Positions 1 to 8,087 of a stretch of 24,487 bases of DNA are shown piece by piece (the stretch's first letter is position 1; every line of letters starts with the position of its first letter). A program made the position numbers and the translations under genes. Where the stretch lies: contig CAVEQO010000034.1 of assembly GCA_963617965.1 (NCBI GenBank), positions 1 through 24,487 of the forward strand. The letters are read 5' to 3'. The notes under the pieces were generated by a model, which had not been told where the DNA came from, did not search any database, and saw only the letters and a program-made list of their open reading frames with translations. The DNA is from UBA6382 sp963617965. Lineage in GTDB: Bacteria; Bacteroidota; Bacteroidia; Bacteroidales; Bacteroidaceae.

Positions 1-86
1 GAATGTGTAAGCGAATAGGCCTCTTCAAGGTCAGGGTACGTCTCAAAGAGCACCTTCCCCCGTGGAAGCTGACAGGATATTGGGTA
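1..86 (-). pseudogene. Remnant of an ISL3-type transposase, cut by the window edge
   Basis: Read leftwards from position 86, one frame is open to the window edge and gives 28 residues, including GKVLFETYPDLEEAYSLTHS. This resembles the stretch late in the DDE transposases of the ISL3 (IS204/IS1001/IS1096/IS1165) family, where a basic segment is followed by a YPD...AY.L motif. An in-frame TAG at 87-89 closes the frame upstream and there is no start codon. The N-terminal two thirds of such a transposase would need hundreds of bases to the right, where the M60 peptidase gene lies instead. What is visible is therefore a 5'-truncated copy. The family call rests on remembered motif similarity over a short stretch. 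Confidence 0.45.
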
Positions 87-94
87 CTACGTTC

Positions 95-149
95 TATCGC
101 AAATTGGCGGACTGCAATAATCTGCGATAACAAAATCAGCGGACTGCAA
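95..149. repeat. Nested inverted repeat with a repeated 11-bp word
   Basis: The word GCGGACTGCAA occurs at 107-117 and again at 139-149. The first copy sits inside an imperfect palindrome: TATCGCA (95-101) pairs with TGCGATA (123-129), and ATTG (103-106) pairs with CAAT (115-118). The structure lies between the transposase remnant and the terminator of the M60 gene. It may be a decayed mobile-element end or an intergenic repeat. No function can be assigned from the sequence. Confidence 0.5.
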
Positions 150-150
150 C

Positions 151-193
151 AAAAAAGCACTGTACCGTCAGCAAATGCATGACGGTACAGTGC
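151..193 (-). terminator. Intrinsic terminator of the M60 peptidase gene
   Basis: A perfect 14-bp stem (157-170 with 180-193) encloses a 9-nt loop. On the minus strand it is followed at once by six T residues (the A run at 151-156). It begins about 30 bases past the stop codon of the M60 gene. This is a textbook Rho-independent terminator. Confidence 0.93.
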
Positions 194-223
194 ATGGAGA
201 GGTGGTTGGCGTTTGTCCAACCG

Positions 224-3200
224 CTATTTCATACGGAACTTTTTGCCGTTCTGGATGTAGATTCCACCCGGTTGCGGAGTGGTGACAAACCTGCCGTTGA
301 GGTCGCAGAAAGGCAGGTTCTTGTCAAATGCCTCATCTTCCTGTGTGGCGCTGCTCACGTCGGAAATGTCCTTGGGGTCATAGATGAGCCTGTCAGTCCC
401 GTCGCCGAGAGCCGCCTTTATGTAGAACGGCTGTGAGCGCAACTCCTCGGGAATGACAAACGTGTAGGTGTTGTATGCGTATACAAACTTGTGGTCGGTG
501 TTGTACACCTTGAATCCGACAGCACCCTTGCCTGTCGACGGGCTGATCACAATCTTTCCCGTTGTCGGAGAGAACACGCAGGAATACTGCTGGTAGTCGG
601 GATCGTCCACAAACATAGTGAACATGCCGGTCTGTCCCACCACGCTTGCATCTCCGGGAGTCACACCGGGAGTCGTGGCCAGTCGCATCGCACCTTCAGG
701 CATACCGGGATAGTCTGCCGGGTATTTTTCGATGCGCTCGTCTATAAACAGGATGTTGCCCAGCTTCTTGGGATATTGCTGCATGTAGGCAATGGTCTGG
801 TCTATCTGCTCCTGGGTGGTGGTGAAATAGGAGCTTGAGTAGTCTCCCACTTCGTAATTCTTCAGAGGCACGAAGAATCCCCAGAACCGGAAGAATTCGG
901 ACAAGTCGGCCTGGGCCACGTCGCACGCGAACTTGGCGAAACGCAGGTAGTCTGTCAGTCCGCTGCCCGGATTGCTTGCATCCCTTGAGCGCGTCATGGG
1001 TGTCTGGCGGAATTTGTCGAAGAGGCGCGGATAGAATGTGGTGTCGTGCTCCATGAGGTGGAAGTAGAGCCACAGCTGGAAGTATGCGCGGCTGCGCTGC
1101 CAGAGGTTGTACTCCTGCCAGAATACGCCCTGGTGGAACGATGCCTGCGCTTCTTTCCACGCTCCTCCGCGACCCGTGTTGGAACCCTGGAGCCATGTGT
1201 TTATCTGCGAGAAGTTGTTGTTGGATATTTCGGTGCATCCGGCCATGTTGTAAAGCCCCTGGTGTATGTGGCCTGTTTCGTGGGCTATGCACCAGAAGTT
1301 TCCGCCGTTGTCGTATTCCGTGCCGTGTGTAAGGGCGTCATAGTTCATTATCGTGCCAACGCCGGGGTAGTATGTGCCGTAGGAAGTGGCGTAGGGGTTG
1401 CCGTCGGATGAACTTGATGCCGACAGCATACAGTTGAAGCGTTCCTCAAACTGTTCCGCGCCCATTACCTTGTGCTGGTTTTCCACGATGGCGTCCCAGC
1501 GGTGGAGTGTGCCCTCAATGGCTTTCGCCGTGCCGTCGGTGTCTATCTCGTCAAGCTGCTCTTCGGGTATCTGCGCGAGCAGTTGGTCGTAGTGCATGTT
1601 GTACTGGTAGTACTTTGACTTGAGGTGGACGATTTCGTCCTTGAAGAGATTGGCTACCATGTCTTTCCAGTCGGCGTTGGTGTGTCCGCGGGTGATGTCG
1701 AAGTATCCCTGCACCCTTCCTCCTTCGATGTGAACGGTGATGGGGTCGACATCCGCCAGTTTCTTGGCCGTGCTGGTCACGATGTGGTGAATGTAGATGA
1801 ATCCGTCATCGTCCGGAGTGAAGATGTTGATACCCCGCTTGAGGGCTTTGCGGTCGGCATAGACCCCGCAGCCTTTCACGGAACTGTATTCAAGCGTTGT
1901 GTTGGCCGCCGGATTGGCACCCACATAGAACACGACTATGTCGCCGGCTTTCACGCTGATGCCGGTGGGACCGGTCTGCGGCGTGAACTGGTATCCTGTT
2001 CCCATGAGTGCCGTGCCGTTCCACTTCGTGGGGTCGCTGTAGGGGGCATAGTCATAGATGCGGAATTCCTTTTCGCGGTGTCCCCAGGTGTCGTTCTTGA
2101 TTTTCAGTGCCATGCGTATGATGGACTTCGGCAGGCTGGCTTCCGTCATGGCTTTGCTCAGGGAGTCGTCCGAAACTTCCACGTAGCCGTCGCGCAGAGT
2201 GGTGCAGGAATAGTCGGAGAAGAACTTCTGCAGACGGATGTTGAGTATCGTGGTGCTGCTGCTGAGAAGGAGCTGGGTTTCGCTGTAGTCTTCTTCTGCC
2301 TCCTTGACTTGCTCGTCTGTCAGATTCGCGCGTTTGGCAACCCACTGTGCTCCGGCTGTTTCAATGTCGCCGTTTACGGAGAGCCCGCTGGCATTGGCCG
2401 CCAGACCCGTGGCGGGCTTGTTGGGCTCTATGAAGTTGAACGTGGTCTGCCAGGCGTAGCTTCCCTGTGCGACATTCCACTTGTGGTTGGCTGAGTTTTG
2501 CTTTGTCGTGATGTAGTTTCCATTGCAGCTGCTGGTCTCGCTGACGGCTTTTCTGGTGAGCGACTTGCCCGAGTAGATGTTCTGTATGGAATATGTGTTG
2601 TCTTCGTTTTTGATGACTTTCCAGTACTGGTTCCACTTCGTGTCAGAGGTGTCCTGCGTGATGACCATGGCGTCGCTGATGCGCTCCGTCATAAAGTTTC
2701 CGGTATTGAGGTTGACGAACTGGTAGTAGCTGCAGGCATCGGTGTCGATGAGTTCGGAACCGTATATGCCGTCTATGTTGGACTTCACGGTAGCCGCATC
2801 CACCTCAGTGGCTTCCACGGCAATGATGTTCCATTCGGAGTTCTTGTCGTTGTCGTAATACCAGTCTGTCAGTCCGGAGATGCCCCCGTTGAGGTTGGCG
2901 CAGTTCTTTTCCTTTGACGTCAAGTTGCCGTGACAGATGACGATGTATTTGTCGGCGGCAGAGCTGTTGTTGGGACTGAGTGTAAGAGTCCAGTATTTTT
3001 TGCTGTCGGCGCAAGTGTAGTCATACTGCAGGAATTTTCCTGTCTGGGCGTTGCGCAGGCTGAAACCGTTGTCCTCGTATTCGACAATCCACATCTGCTG
3101 CATACGGCTGGCTGTATTCTTGTTGATCGTCTGTGTTCCGGCCTTGTGCGTGGTCGGGTTTTCAAAAATATACTGGTTGGTCTTGTTCCTGCTCTGTATG

Positions 3201-3805
3201 CGGAACAGGCCGCCCTGCTGCAGCTGGTATGAAACCAAGGCTCCGCCGGAAAGCTCGTCTACGCCGGTGAGGGTCACCTTGCGGAGAGACCAGTCGTCAT
3301 TCCCCCCCGTTGACGAGGGTTCTTCAGTGGCGTAGCCCAGTGCCACATAGCCGTTGCTGTCAAGGTAGTATTGTGCGCCCTTGATGCCCCAGTGTCCCGG
3401 TGACGACTGTATTTCCGCAAGGGTGAACAGCCCGGCTTCCGCTTTGGTGGCGACCACGCCTTGCCCGGTGTTGTAGGCAAGCTCCTTGAGGTAGTTGCCT
3501 TCCGCATTCTGGATGTAGTATTTGCCGTCCGTGCCGCTTTCCACAAGGCGGAAGAGGTAGGCAGCCTGTTTTTCAACAGTCCGTCCGTTCTGCGGTGCGG
3601 CGGATGTTACGTTTGCATCTCCGTAGAGATAGGCTTCGCGGCCTTCGTTGTAGATGGTGTACCAGATGTTTGCACTGAAACTGCCTTTCTCAACGCTGGT
3701 GCTTACGGTTATGATGTCGGTAGCGTTGACACCGTCTACCAAAGCGTAGGAATGCCCTGCGGACAGAAACAGCAGCAGGGAAAGGCATGATAGGACTTTT
3801 CTCAT
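224..3805 (-). CDS. Secreted M60 (enhancin-type) metallopeptidase with lectin-like repeats and a T9SS-like C-terminal tail
   Basis: 1193 residues. The start at 3805 is chosen because it gives a clean signal peptide (MRKVLSCLSLLLFLSAGHSYA); the longer open frame has a non-protein-like N-terminus and runs into the upstream gene. About 450 N-terminal residues form repeated W/Y/G-rich blocks of the ricin or beta-trefoil kind (for example GKYYIQNAEGNYL and SGKSLTRK). The catalytic motif HETGH is at residues 842-846, with Q849 and a likely third zinc ligand E859, which fits the M60 pattern. Known M60 members in gut Bacteroidetes cut O-glycosylated mucin-type proteins, so a similar substrate is inferred. 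The last 26 residues (DLNGRF...GIYIQNGKKFRMK) resemble the short Por/T9SS sorting tail of Prevotella proteins, suggesting export to the cell surface. The gene has its own promoter and terminator, so it is probably monocistronic. Confidence 0.9.
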   Translation of the reverse strand: MRKVLSCLSLLLFLSAGHSYALVDGVNATDIITVSTSVEKGSFSANIWYTIYNEGREAYLYGDANVTSAAPQNGRTVEKQAAYLFRLVESGTDGKYYIQNAEGNYLKELAYNTGQGVVATKAEAGLFTLAEIQSSPGHWGIKGAQYYLDSNGYVALGYATEEPSSTGGNDDWSLRKVTLTGVDELSGGALVSYQLQQGGLFRIQSRNKTNQYIFENPTTHKAGTQTINKNTASRMQQMWIVEYEDNGFSLRNAQTGKFLQYDYTCADSKKYWTLTLSPNNSSAADKYIVICHGNLTSKEKNCANLNGGISGLTDWYYDNDKNSEWNIIAVEATEVDAATVKSNIDGIYGSELIDTDACSYYQFVNLNTGNFMTERISDAMVITQDTSDTKWNQYWKVIKNEDNTYSIQNIYSGKSLTRKAVSETSSCNGNYITTKQNSANHKWNVAQGSYAWQTTFNFIEPNKPATGLAANASGLSVNGDIETAGAQWVAKRANLTDEQVKEAEEDYSETQLLLSSSTTILNIRLQKFFSDYSCTTLRDGYVEVSDDSLSKAMTEASLPKSIIRMALKIKNDTWGHREKEFRIYDYAPYSDPTKWNGTALMGTGYQFTPQTGPTGISVKAGDIVVFYVGANPAANTTLEYSSVKGCGVYADRKALKRGINIFTPDDDGFIYIHHIVTSTAKKLADVDPITVHIEGGRVQGYFDITRGHTNADWKDMVANLFKDEIVHLKSKYYQYNMHYDQLLAQIPEEQLDEIDTDGTAKAIEGTLHRWDAIVENQHKVMGAEQFEERFNCMLSASSSSDGNPYATSYGTYYPGVGTIMNYDALTHGTEYDNGGNFWCIAHETGHIHQGLYNMAGCTEISNNNFSQINTWLQGSNTGRGGAWKEAQASFHQGVFWQEYNLWQRSRAYFQLWLYFHLMEHDTTFYPRLFDKFRQTPMTRSRDASNPGSGLTDYLRFAKFACDVAQADLSEFFRFWGFFVPLKNYEVGDYSSSYFTTTQEQIDQTIAYMQQYPKKLGNILFIDERIEKYPADYPGMPEGAMRLATTPGVTPGDASVVGQTGMFTMFVDDPDYQQYSCVFSPTTGKIVISPSTGKGAVGFKVYNTDHKFVYAYNTYTFVIPEELRSQPFYIKAALGDGTDRLIYDPKDISDVSSATQEDEAFDKNLPFCDLNGRFVTTPQPGGIYIQNGKKFRMK

Positions 3806-3855
3806 AAGAATTAGATTTATATAGTGAATTATTATTTGAATAGCGATTCTCCGGT

Positions 3856-3863
3856 CAAATTTA
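3856..3863 (-). promoter_or_regulatory. Candidate -7 element for the M60 gene
   Basis: The minus strand reads TAAATTTG, matching the Bacteroidetes -7 consensus TAnnTTTG, with AT-rich sequence around it. The inferred transcription start lies about 43 bases before the chosen start codon. No perfect TTTG -33 element is present; a TTTTC lies at about the right distance. Confidence 0.45.
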
Positions 3864-4040
3864 AACAAATATTTTTTCTGGAAAAAGATGTTCTTGTGCC
3901 AAAATCGCGAGCGGCGGCAAATTTCCGTGGAGGACAACGGTTTGGCGGACGGTAACCCGTGTAATGCAATTCGGGATTGCAAAAAGGGCGGTTTGCCGCT
4001 GGCGGTCTTCCCGCGTTGCCGGGCAGGGGAGGAGGGCGTT
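3864..4040. other. Intergenic stretch without a clear gene
   Basis: This lies between the stop codon of the helix-hairpin-helix gene and the M60 promoter. It is GC-rich on its right side. It contains a short inverted repeat (TGCAAT/ATTGCA near 3964-3980), but on the minus strand no T run follows that hairpin, so it is not a convincing terminator for the upstream gene. Confidence 0.4.
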
Positions 4041-4919
4041 TTATTCGGAGTAGTCGAGATAGGGTGCGAGCCGGACGAAATCGGACGGCGAGAATGCCGC
4101 ATAGTTGGCGAGGTCGTTTATGTCGCGGATGTTGCCGTAGACTTTGCGGTAGTTGAAGACGGCAACGACCTGGTCGTAGGTGAAATACGGATGCCTCAGG
4201 AGTTGCCGGAACTCCGCCCTGTTGATTTTTAGTTTTGTCGTTCCGGTATTGGCGATTGACAGCCACCGGCCAATATCATCTGGCACTCCGTGCACTTCCC
4301 GGATCTGGGAAACGGAGACGAAACCTCCCAGCCGGTTGCGGTATCTGACGATCTTGGCTGCATAATACGGCCCTATGCCCGGAATACGCAGGAGTGCGGA
4401 GCTGTCTGCCGTGTTGATGTCGACGGTTTGCCCGGGCTGGAGCTTGTATGAAGTGTGAACATGAGCGGCTTGCCGTTCCGTGCCGGGTGGCAGGAAACTG
4501 CTGCCGTGACTGTGCGTGTCGGGTGCGCTCAGGCGTTCTTGCCTGTGACCGGGATCTTTTATCCTGATATACGGTGACAGCCTCCGGTAGTCGTTGTCGT
4601 CAAGGGTATATATGCGGGACAAGTCCTCCGGACGGCGGAAAACGCCTCCCGCTTTCCTGTAGTTGACGATGGCCCTGGCTGTGTTGGGCCTCAGCCCGAG
4701 CGAAAGGAACGTTTCGTAGCTTGCGGTGTTGGGGTCGAAGAGGAACGGCCTTTTGTCCACATGCCGCCCGTCCCCGTCGTGGGGCAACGGACTCTCCTCG
4801 TGTGTTTCCTCCTCTTTCGGGGGCTCTGCGGAAGAGATGAAATACATGGCCACGTTTGCCGCCAGAACCATTGCCGCTATCCAGGCGATGGCTTTCTTGT
4901 CGTTTACGCTTAATGGCAT
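4041..4919 (-). CDS. Membrane-anchored protein with three helix-hairpin-helix (ComEA-like) domains
   Basis: 292 residues. The N-terminus carries one hydrophobic segment (about residues 9-29), likely an inner-membrane anchor or uncleaved signal. An acidic, proline-rich linker follows, then three HhH units at about 61-119, 166-224 and 229-289. Their hallmarks are FDPNTASYETFLSLGL, VDINTADSSALLRIPGIGPYYA and KINRAEFRQLLRHPYFTYDQ. The middle unit has the canonical IPGIG hairpin; the other two are degenerate. ComEA-type HhH modules bind double-stranded DNA without sequence specificity, and ComEA acts in DNA uptake, but this architecture is simply a common uncharacterised Bacteroidetes type. The gene starts 15 bases after the TonB-dependent receptor gene and is probably co-transcribed with it and trmD. 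A role in DNA binding at the envelope is inferred. Confidence 0.88.
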   Translation of the reverse strand: MPLSVNDKKAIAWIAAMVLAANVAMYFISSAEPPKEEETHEESPLPHDGDGRHVDKRPFLFDPNTASYETFLSLGLRPNTARAIVNYRKAGGVFRRPEDLSRIYTLDDNDYRRLSPYIRIKDPGHRQERLSAPDTHSHGSSFLPPGTERQAAHVHTSYKLQPGQTVDINTADSSALLRIPGIGPYYAAKIVRYRNRLGGFVSVSQIREVHGVPDDIGRWLSIANTGTTKLKINRAEFRQLLRHPYFTYDQVVAVFNYRKVYGNIRDINDLANYAAFSPSDFVRLAPYLDYSE

Positions 4920-4934
4920 AGTGCTTTCGCGTGT

Positions 4935-7313
4935 TTACATTTCCACCAGGAAGCGGAAGTTGAAGCAACGGCCCGTAAGATAGTTGGGAACGGCATACTG
5001 CCTGTTGGTTATGTCCGTAATCCAGTAATATGAGTTGACATTCTTGATGTCCATCAGGTTCAGCATGTCAACTCCAAGCCAGATGTTGCGTATGGCGTTG
5101 TTTCGCCTGCGCCGGTCTTCGTTGTTGAGCAGACGGTAGCTCAGTCCTATGTCGACACGCCTGTATGCCGGGGCCCTGAAATTGTTTTTCTCTATTCCGG
5201 AGTGCGGTGCGCCGAACGGAAGTCCGTCGGCAAGGGCCGCCTTGAGTGTCATTTTCCATTTTGTCGTGCCGGGGAAGAAGTCCGTGAAGAAGAGAGACAG
5301 GTTGTAGCGCTGGTCGGTAGGCAGCGGCAGCGACAGCCCCTTGTACTTCTGCCTTGTGGACATGAGCGAGAGTGTGATCCAAGAGTCCGCTCCCGGCACG
5401 AATTCGCCGAAGAGCTTGAAGTCAATGCCCGCCACGTGCCCTTTTGCAAGGTTTTCCCCGTAGTATACGATCCGGAGGTTGTTGATGTTGTACGGAATGA
5501 TGTTGTCGAGGACTTTGTAGTATATCTCCGTGGAGAAGCGGAAAGGACGGTCTACGGCCTTGAACTGGTAGTCCATGCCGAGGAGGAAATGTATGGAGCG
5601 TTGCGACTTGATGTCGTGGTTGAGTTTCACGATGGTGTTGGCTCCCACTTTTGTCGTGTCGCGCAGTTCCTTGTAGAACGGAGACTGGTAGTAGTAGCCT
5701 GTTGCCAGCCGGAAAGTGAAATTGTCGTTCTTGGCAGGTATGAGCCCCAGTGAAGCGCGTGGGGAAACCAGCGTTTCCCTGTTCCATGAATTGTGGGTGA
5801 GCCGCACTCCGAAGTTGAGGTTGTAGACTCCCGTCTTGTTGTTGAACCTGTAGTTGTCCTGTACGAAACTCTCGAACCGCGAGGACGAGACCTCTGTCTT
5901 TGCGTGCAAGTTGTAGATAAGGAGAAGTTCGTCTCTGCTGTGCGGGACGGAATACCCGGAGGAGTCCCTCATTTCCCATTCTGTGGAATGTTCCTTGATT
6001 TTTTCACTTTTCAGACCTATTCCCGCCCGGATGGTATGCCGCCTGACGGCAGTCTGCAGGTTGAGCGATGTTGACATTACGCGTGCCGTGAGGTAGTTGC
6101 GTGCGTGCTCAAGGTAGGAGCCGACTCCCAGCTGTTCCTGTCCGACGGCCGAGTTGAGCCAGTATTCGCCCCGGATGTCATAGGCTTCCTGCTCTTTTGT
6201 GGAGTAGGCTGACGACAGCCATTGCAGGGCTGACGAGGAATTGAACCTGTATGTGATGCCGAGGGAACTGAAATAAGTCCGGAAGATGTCTTTTTCCTGC
6301 CCGTCGAAATAGACCTTGAAGGACATTGGGGAGTCCATGGTGCCGAAGGTCGTTTCCCTGTCGTGGGGTTTGAAATTGTATTTGTTGTCGGATATGTTTC
6401 CGATGAAATCAAACGTCCAGTGTTTGGACGGAGACCATGAGGTGTAGTTCTGGTAATCGAGGAATCTCGGGTTGTATTCTCCATCGGTGTCGGTGGTGCC
6501 CATCAAGTGTTTGGTGCTTTTGTAGCGCAGCCCGTTCATCATGGAGAAGCTCCTGTTGCCGAAGCCCACATAAGCGTCGCCCCCCATGAGACTGCCGGCA
6601 AGCGACGCCTCGAAATGTTCCGGTTTCTTGTATGTGATGTCGAGAACGGACGACATCCTGTCGCCGTAGCGTGCGGGGAACCCCCCTGCGGAGAAATCAA
6701 TGTCGGCAACCATGTTGCTGTTGATGATGGAAAGTCCCTCCTGCTGGCCCGAGCGTACAAGCATGGGGCGGAAGACTTCTATGCCGTTCAGATATACGCA
6801 GTTCTCGTCGAAGCTGCCTCCGCGCACATTGTACTGCGAGGAGAGTTCGTTGTGCGTGCTTACCCCCATTTGAGTGGCGATTATTTCTTCGACCCCGTTG
6901 CCGGTCGTAGACGGCATCTGCTTCGTGTATTTCGCCTTGATCCGCTGTACAAGGTCTGTCTGTTTCCTCATGGCCGTAATGCCGGCTTCTCCCAGCATGA
7001 TTGACTTTGAGGATATCTTCATGTCGAAACGCATGGAGTCCGTATGCGGTGCGTAGATTTTGAATTTGCGGGTACGGTAGCCCACTTTCATGCAGGTGAT
7101 GAAAATGGAGTCCGCCCGTGTGCATGACAGGCGGTATTTCCCCTCCGCTCCAGATACGGTGAATGCCCCCTGCTTCTCGATTATTACCGATGCGAATTCC
7201 ACGGGGGAGTCGTATTCGTCGACCACTTTGCCGAACAATTGCAGCTTGTCTTGCGAAAAGGAGTTGACGCTCAGGAAAAGGGCGGTGACAAAGAAAGGAA
7301 GAAATCTATTCAT
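4935..7313 (-). CDS. TonB-dependent outer-membrane receptor with CarboxypepD-regulatory-like domain
   Basis: 792 residues. A signal peptide (MNRFLPFFVTALFLSVNSFSQ) is followed by a carboxypeptidase-regulatory-like beta-sandwich (about 24-105, with LFGKVVDEYDSPVEFASVII). The plug domain spans about 125-240 and contains YNVRGGSFDENCVYLNGIEV and GGFPARYGDRMSSVLDI. The rest is a 22-strand-type barrel rich in aromatic residues. It is an outer-membrane active transporter driven by TonB; the substrate cannot be read from the sequence. No SusD-like partner is present, so it is not a classical polysaccharide-utilisation pair. The C-terminus ends in FRFLVEM, so the last residue is not the usual aromatic one. 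The first 8 bases overlap the end of trmD, which points to translational coupling. Confidence 0.93.
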   Translation of the reverse strand: MNRFLPFFVTALFLSVNSFSQDKLQLFGKVVDEYDSPVEFASVIIEKQGAFTVSGAEGKYRLSCTRADSIFITCMKVGYRTRKFKIYAPHTDSMRFDMKISSKSIMLGEAGITAMRKQTDLVQRIKAKYTKQMPSTTGNGVEEIIATQMGVSTHNELSSQYNVRGGSFDENCVYLNGIEVFRPMLVRSGQQEGLSIINSNMVADIDFSAGGFPARYGDRMSSVLDITYKKPEHFEASLAGSLMGGDAYVGFGNRSFSMMNGLRYKSTKHLMGTTDTDGEYNPRFLDYQNYTSWSPSKHWTFDFIGNISDNKYNFKPHDRETTFGTMDSPMSFKVYFDGQEKDIFRTYFSSLGITYRFNSSSALQWLSSAYSTKEQEAYDIRGEYWLNSAVGQEQLGVGSYLEHARNYLTARVMSTSLNLQTAVRRHTIRAGIGLKSEKIKEHSTEWEMRDSSGYSVPHSRDELLLIYNLHAKTEVSSSRFESFVQDNYRFNNKTGVYNLNFGVRLTHNSWNRETLVSPRASLGLIPAKNDNFTFRLATGYYYQSPFYKELRDTTKVGANTIVKLNHDIKSQRSIHFLLGMDYQFKAVDRPFRFSTEIYYKVLDNIIPYNINNLRIVYYGENLAKGHVAGIDFKLFGEFVPGADSWITLSLMSTRQKYKGLSLPLPTDQRYNLSLFFTDFFPGTTKWKMTLKAALADGLPFGAPHSGIEKNNFRAPAYRRVDIGLSYRLLNNEDRRRRNNAIRNIWLGVDMLNLMDIKNVNSYYWITDITNRQYAVPNYLTGRCFNFRFLVEM

Positions 7314-7983
7314 CGAGCAGGTCGGGTCTGAGTTCTTGTGTTCGTTTCAGGGCCTGGGCAAATTCCCACTCCCTGATTTTTGCTTCGTTGCCGGAAAGCA
7401 GGATTTCGGGGACTTTCCATCCCTTGTAGTCAGCCGGCCGGGTGTAGATGGGTGCGGCCAGAAGATTGTCCTGGAAAGAGTCGGACAAGGCACTCTGGTC
7501 ATCGCTGATGACTCCGGGCACTATGCGCACGACGGCATCGGTGATGACAGCGGCCGCAAGTTCCCCGCCGGTCAGCACATAGTCGCCGATGCTGATTTCC
7601 CTTGTTATGAGGTGCTCCCTGATGCGGTAGTCTATGCCTTTGTAGTGGCCGCACAGGATTATTATGTTTTCCTTCAGCGACAGGGCATTGGCTGTTTGCT
7701 GGTTGAACTGTTCGCCGTCGGGCGTTGTGAAGATAATCTCGTCGTAGTGCCGTTGTGCCGTCAGTGCTGAAATGCAGTCGTCAATCGGCTGGCACTGCAT
7801 CACCATTCCCGCAAATCCCCCAAACGGATAGTCATCCACCCTCCTGTGCTTGTCTTTTGTGTAGTCCCTGAGGTTGTGTATGTGTATTTCCGCCAGTTTC
7901 TTTGACTGTGCCCTGCCGATAATGGATTGCGTGGTAAAGGGCAGCAGCATTTCCGGCAAAACGGTGATGATGTCAATCCGCAT
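7306..7983 (-). CDS. trmD: tRNA (guanine-N1-)-methyltransferase TrmD
   Basis: 225 residues, the usual TrmD length when started at MRIDIITVLPEML (7983). It transfers a methyl group from S-adenosylmethionine to N1 of G37 in tRNAs, which prevents +1 frameshifting. The SPOUT trefoil-knot motifs are present: DDYPFGGFAGMVM at 50-62, CGHYKGID at 111-118 and IGDYVLTGGE at 132-141. The likely catalytic aspartate is D168 in SDSF, followed by IYTRPADYKGWKVPEILLSG. There is no Shine-Dalgarno sequence, which is normal in this phylum. In many bacteria trmD sits with rpsP-rimM-rplS; here it heads an operon with a TonB receptor and an HhH protein instead. It is divergent from ligA. Confidence 0.97.
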   Translation of the reverse strand: MRIDIITVLPEMLLPFTTQSIIGRAQSKKLAEIHIHNLRDYTKDKHRRVDDYPFGGFAGMVMQCQPIDDCISALTAQRHYDEIIFTTPDGEQFNQQTANALSLKENIIILCGHYKGIDYRIREHLITREISIGDYVLTGGELAAAVITDAVVRIVPGVISDDQSALSDSFQDNLLAAPIYTRPADYKGWKVPEILLSGNEAKIREWEFAQALKRTQELRPDLLDE

Positions 7984-8028
7984 TTGTGATAGTGCTTGTC
8001 GGTGAATTGTACCTGTTGTTTTATAACG

Positions 8029-8036
8029 CAAAGTTA
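8029..8036 (-). promoter_or_regulatory. Candidate -7 element for trmD
   Basis: The minus strand reads TAACTTTG, matching the Bacteroidetes TAnnTTTG consensus. It lies about 45 bases before the trmD start codon. The -33 region is AT-rich with no clear TTTG. The element abuts the ligA promoter. Confidence 0.55.
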
Positions 8037-8066
8037 TTGCGATTATTTTAAATTGTTGTAATTTTG
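8036..8066 (+). promoter_or_regulatory. Candidate promoter for ligA
   Basis: ATTG (8036-8039), a 19-base spacer, and TAATTTTG (8059-8066) fit the Bacteroidetes -33/-7 pattern. The inferred leader is only about 15 bases. The promoter shares its left edge with the trmD -7 element. Confidence 0.6.
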
Positions 8067-8087
8067 ACATGATAAAACGAAACCTTC

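Noticed and set aside
1625..2494. Long open frame antisense to the M60 gene
   Set aside because: It shows no recognisable domain and mirrors the strong coding signal of the opposite strand. Similar long antisense frames at 10854-11873 (pyrK/pyrD) and 16833-17846 (lon) were rejected for the same reason.
3964..3980. TGCAAT/ATTGCA hairpin as terminator of the HhH gene
   Set aside because: On the minus strand the T run precedes rather than follows the hairpin.
3806..4102. 99-codon N-terminal extension of the M60 peptidase
   Set aside because: It overlaps the end of the HhH gene, is not protein-like, crosses the candidate promoter, and a clean signal peptide starts at 3805.
7984..8070. 29-codon extension of TrmD
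   Set aside because: TrmD families start at the MRIDIITVLPEM segment, and the extension would cover the divergent promoters.
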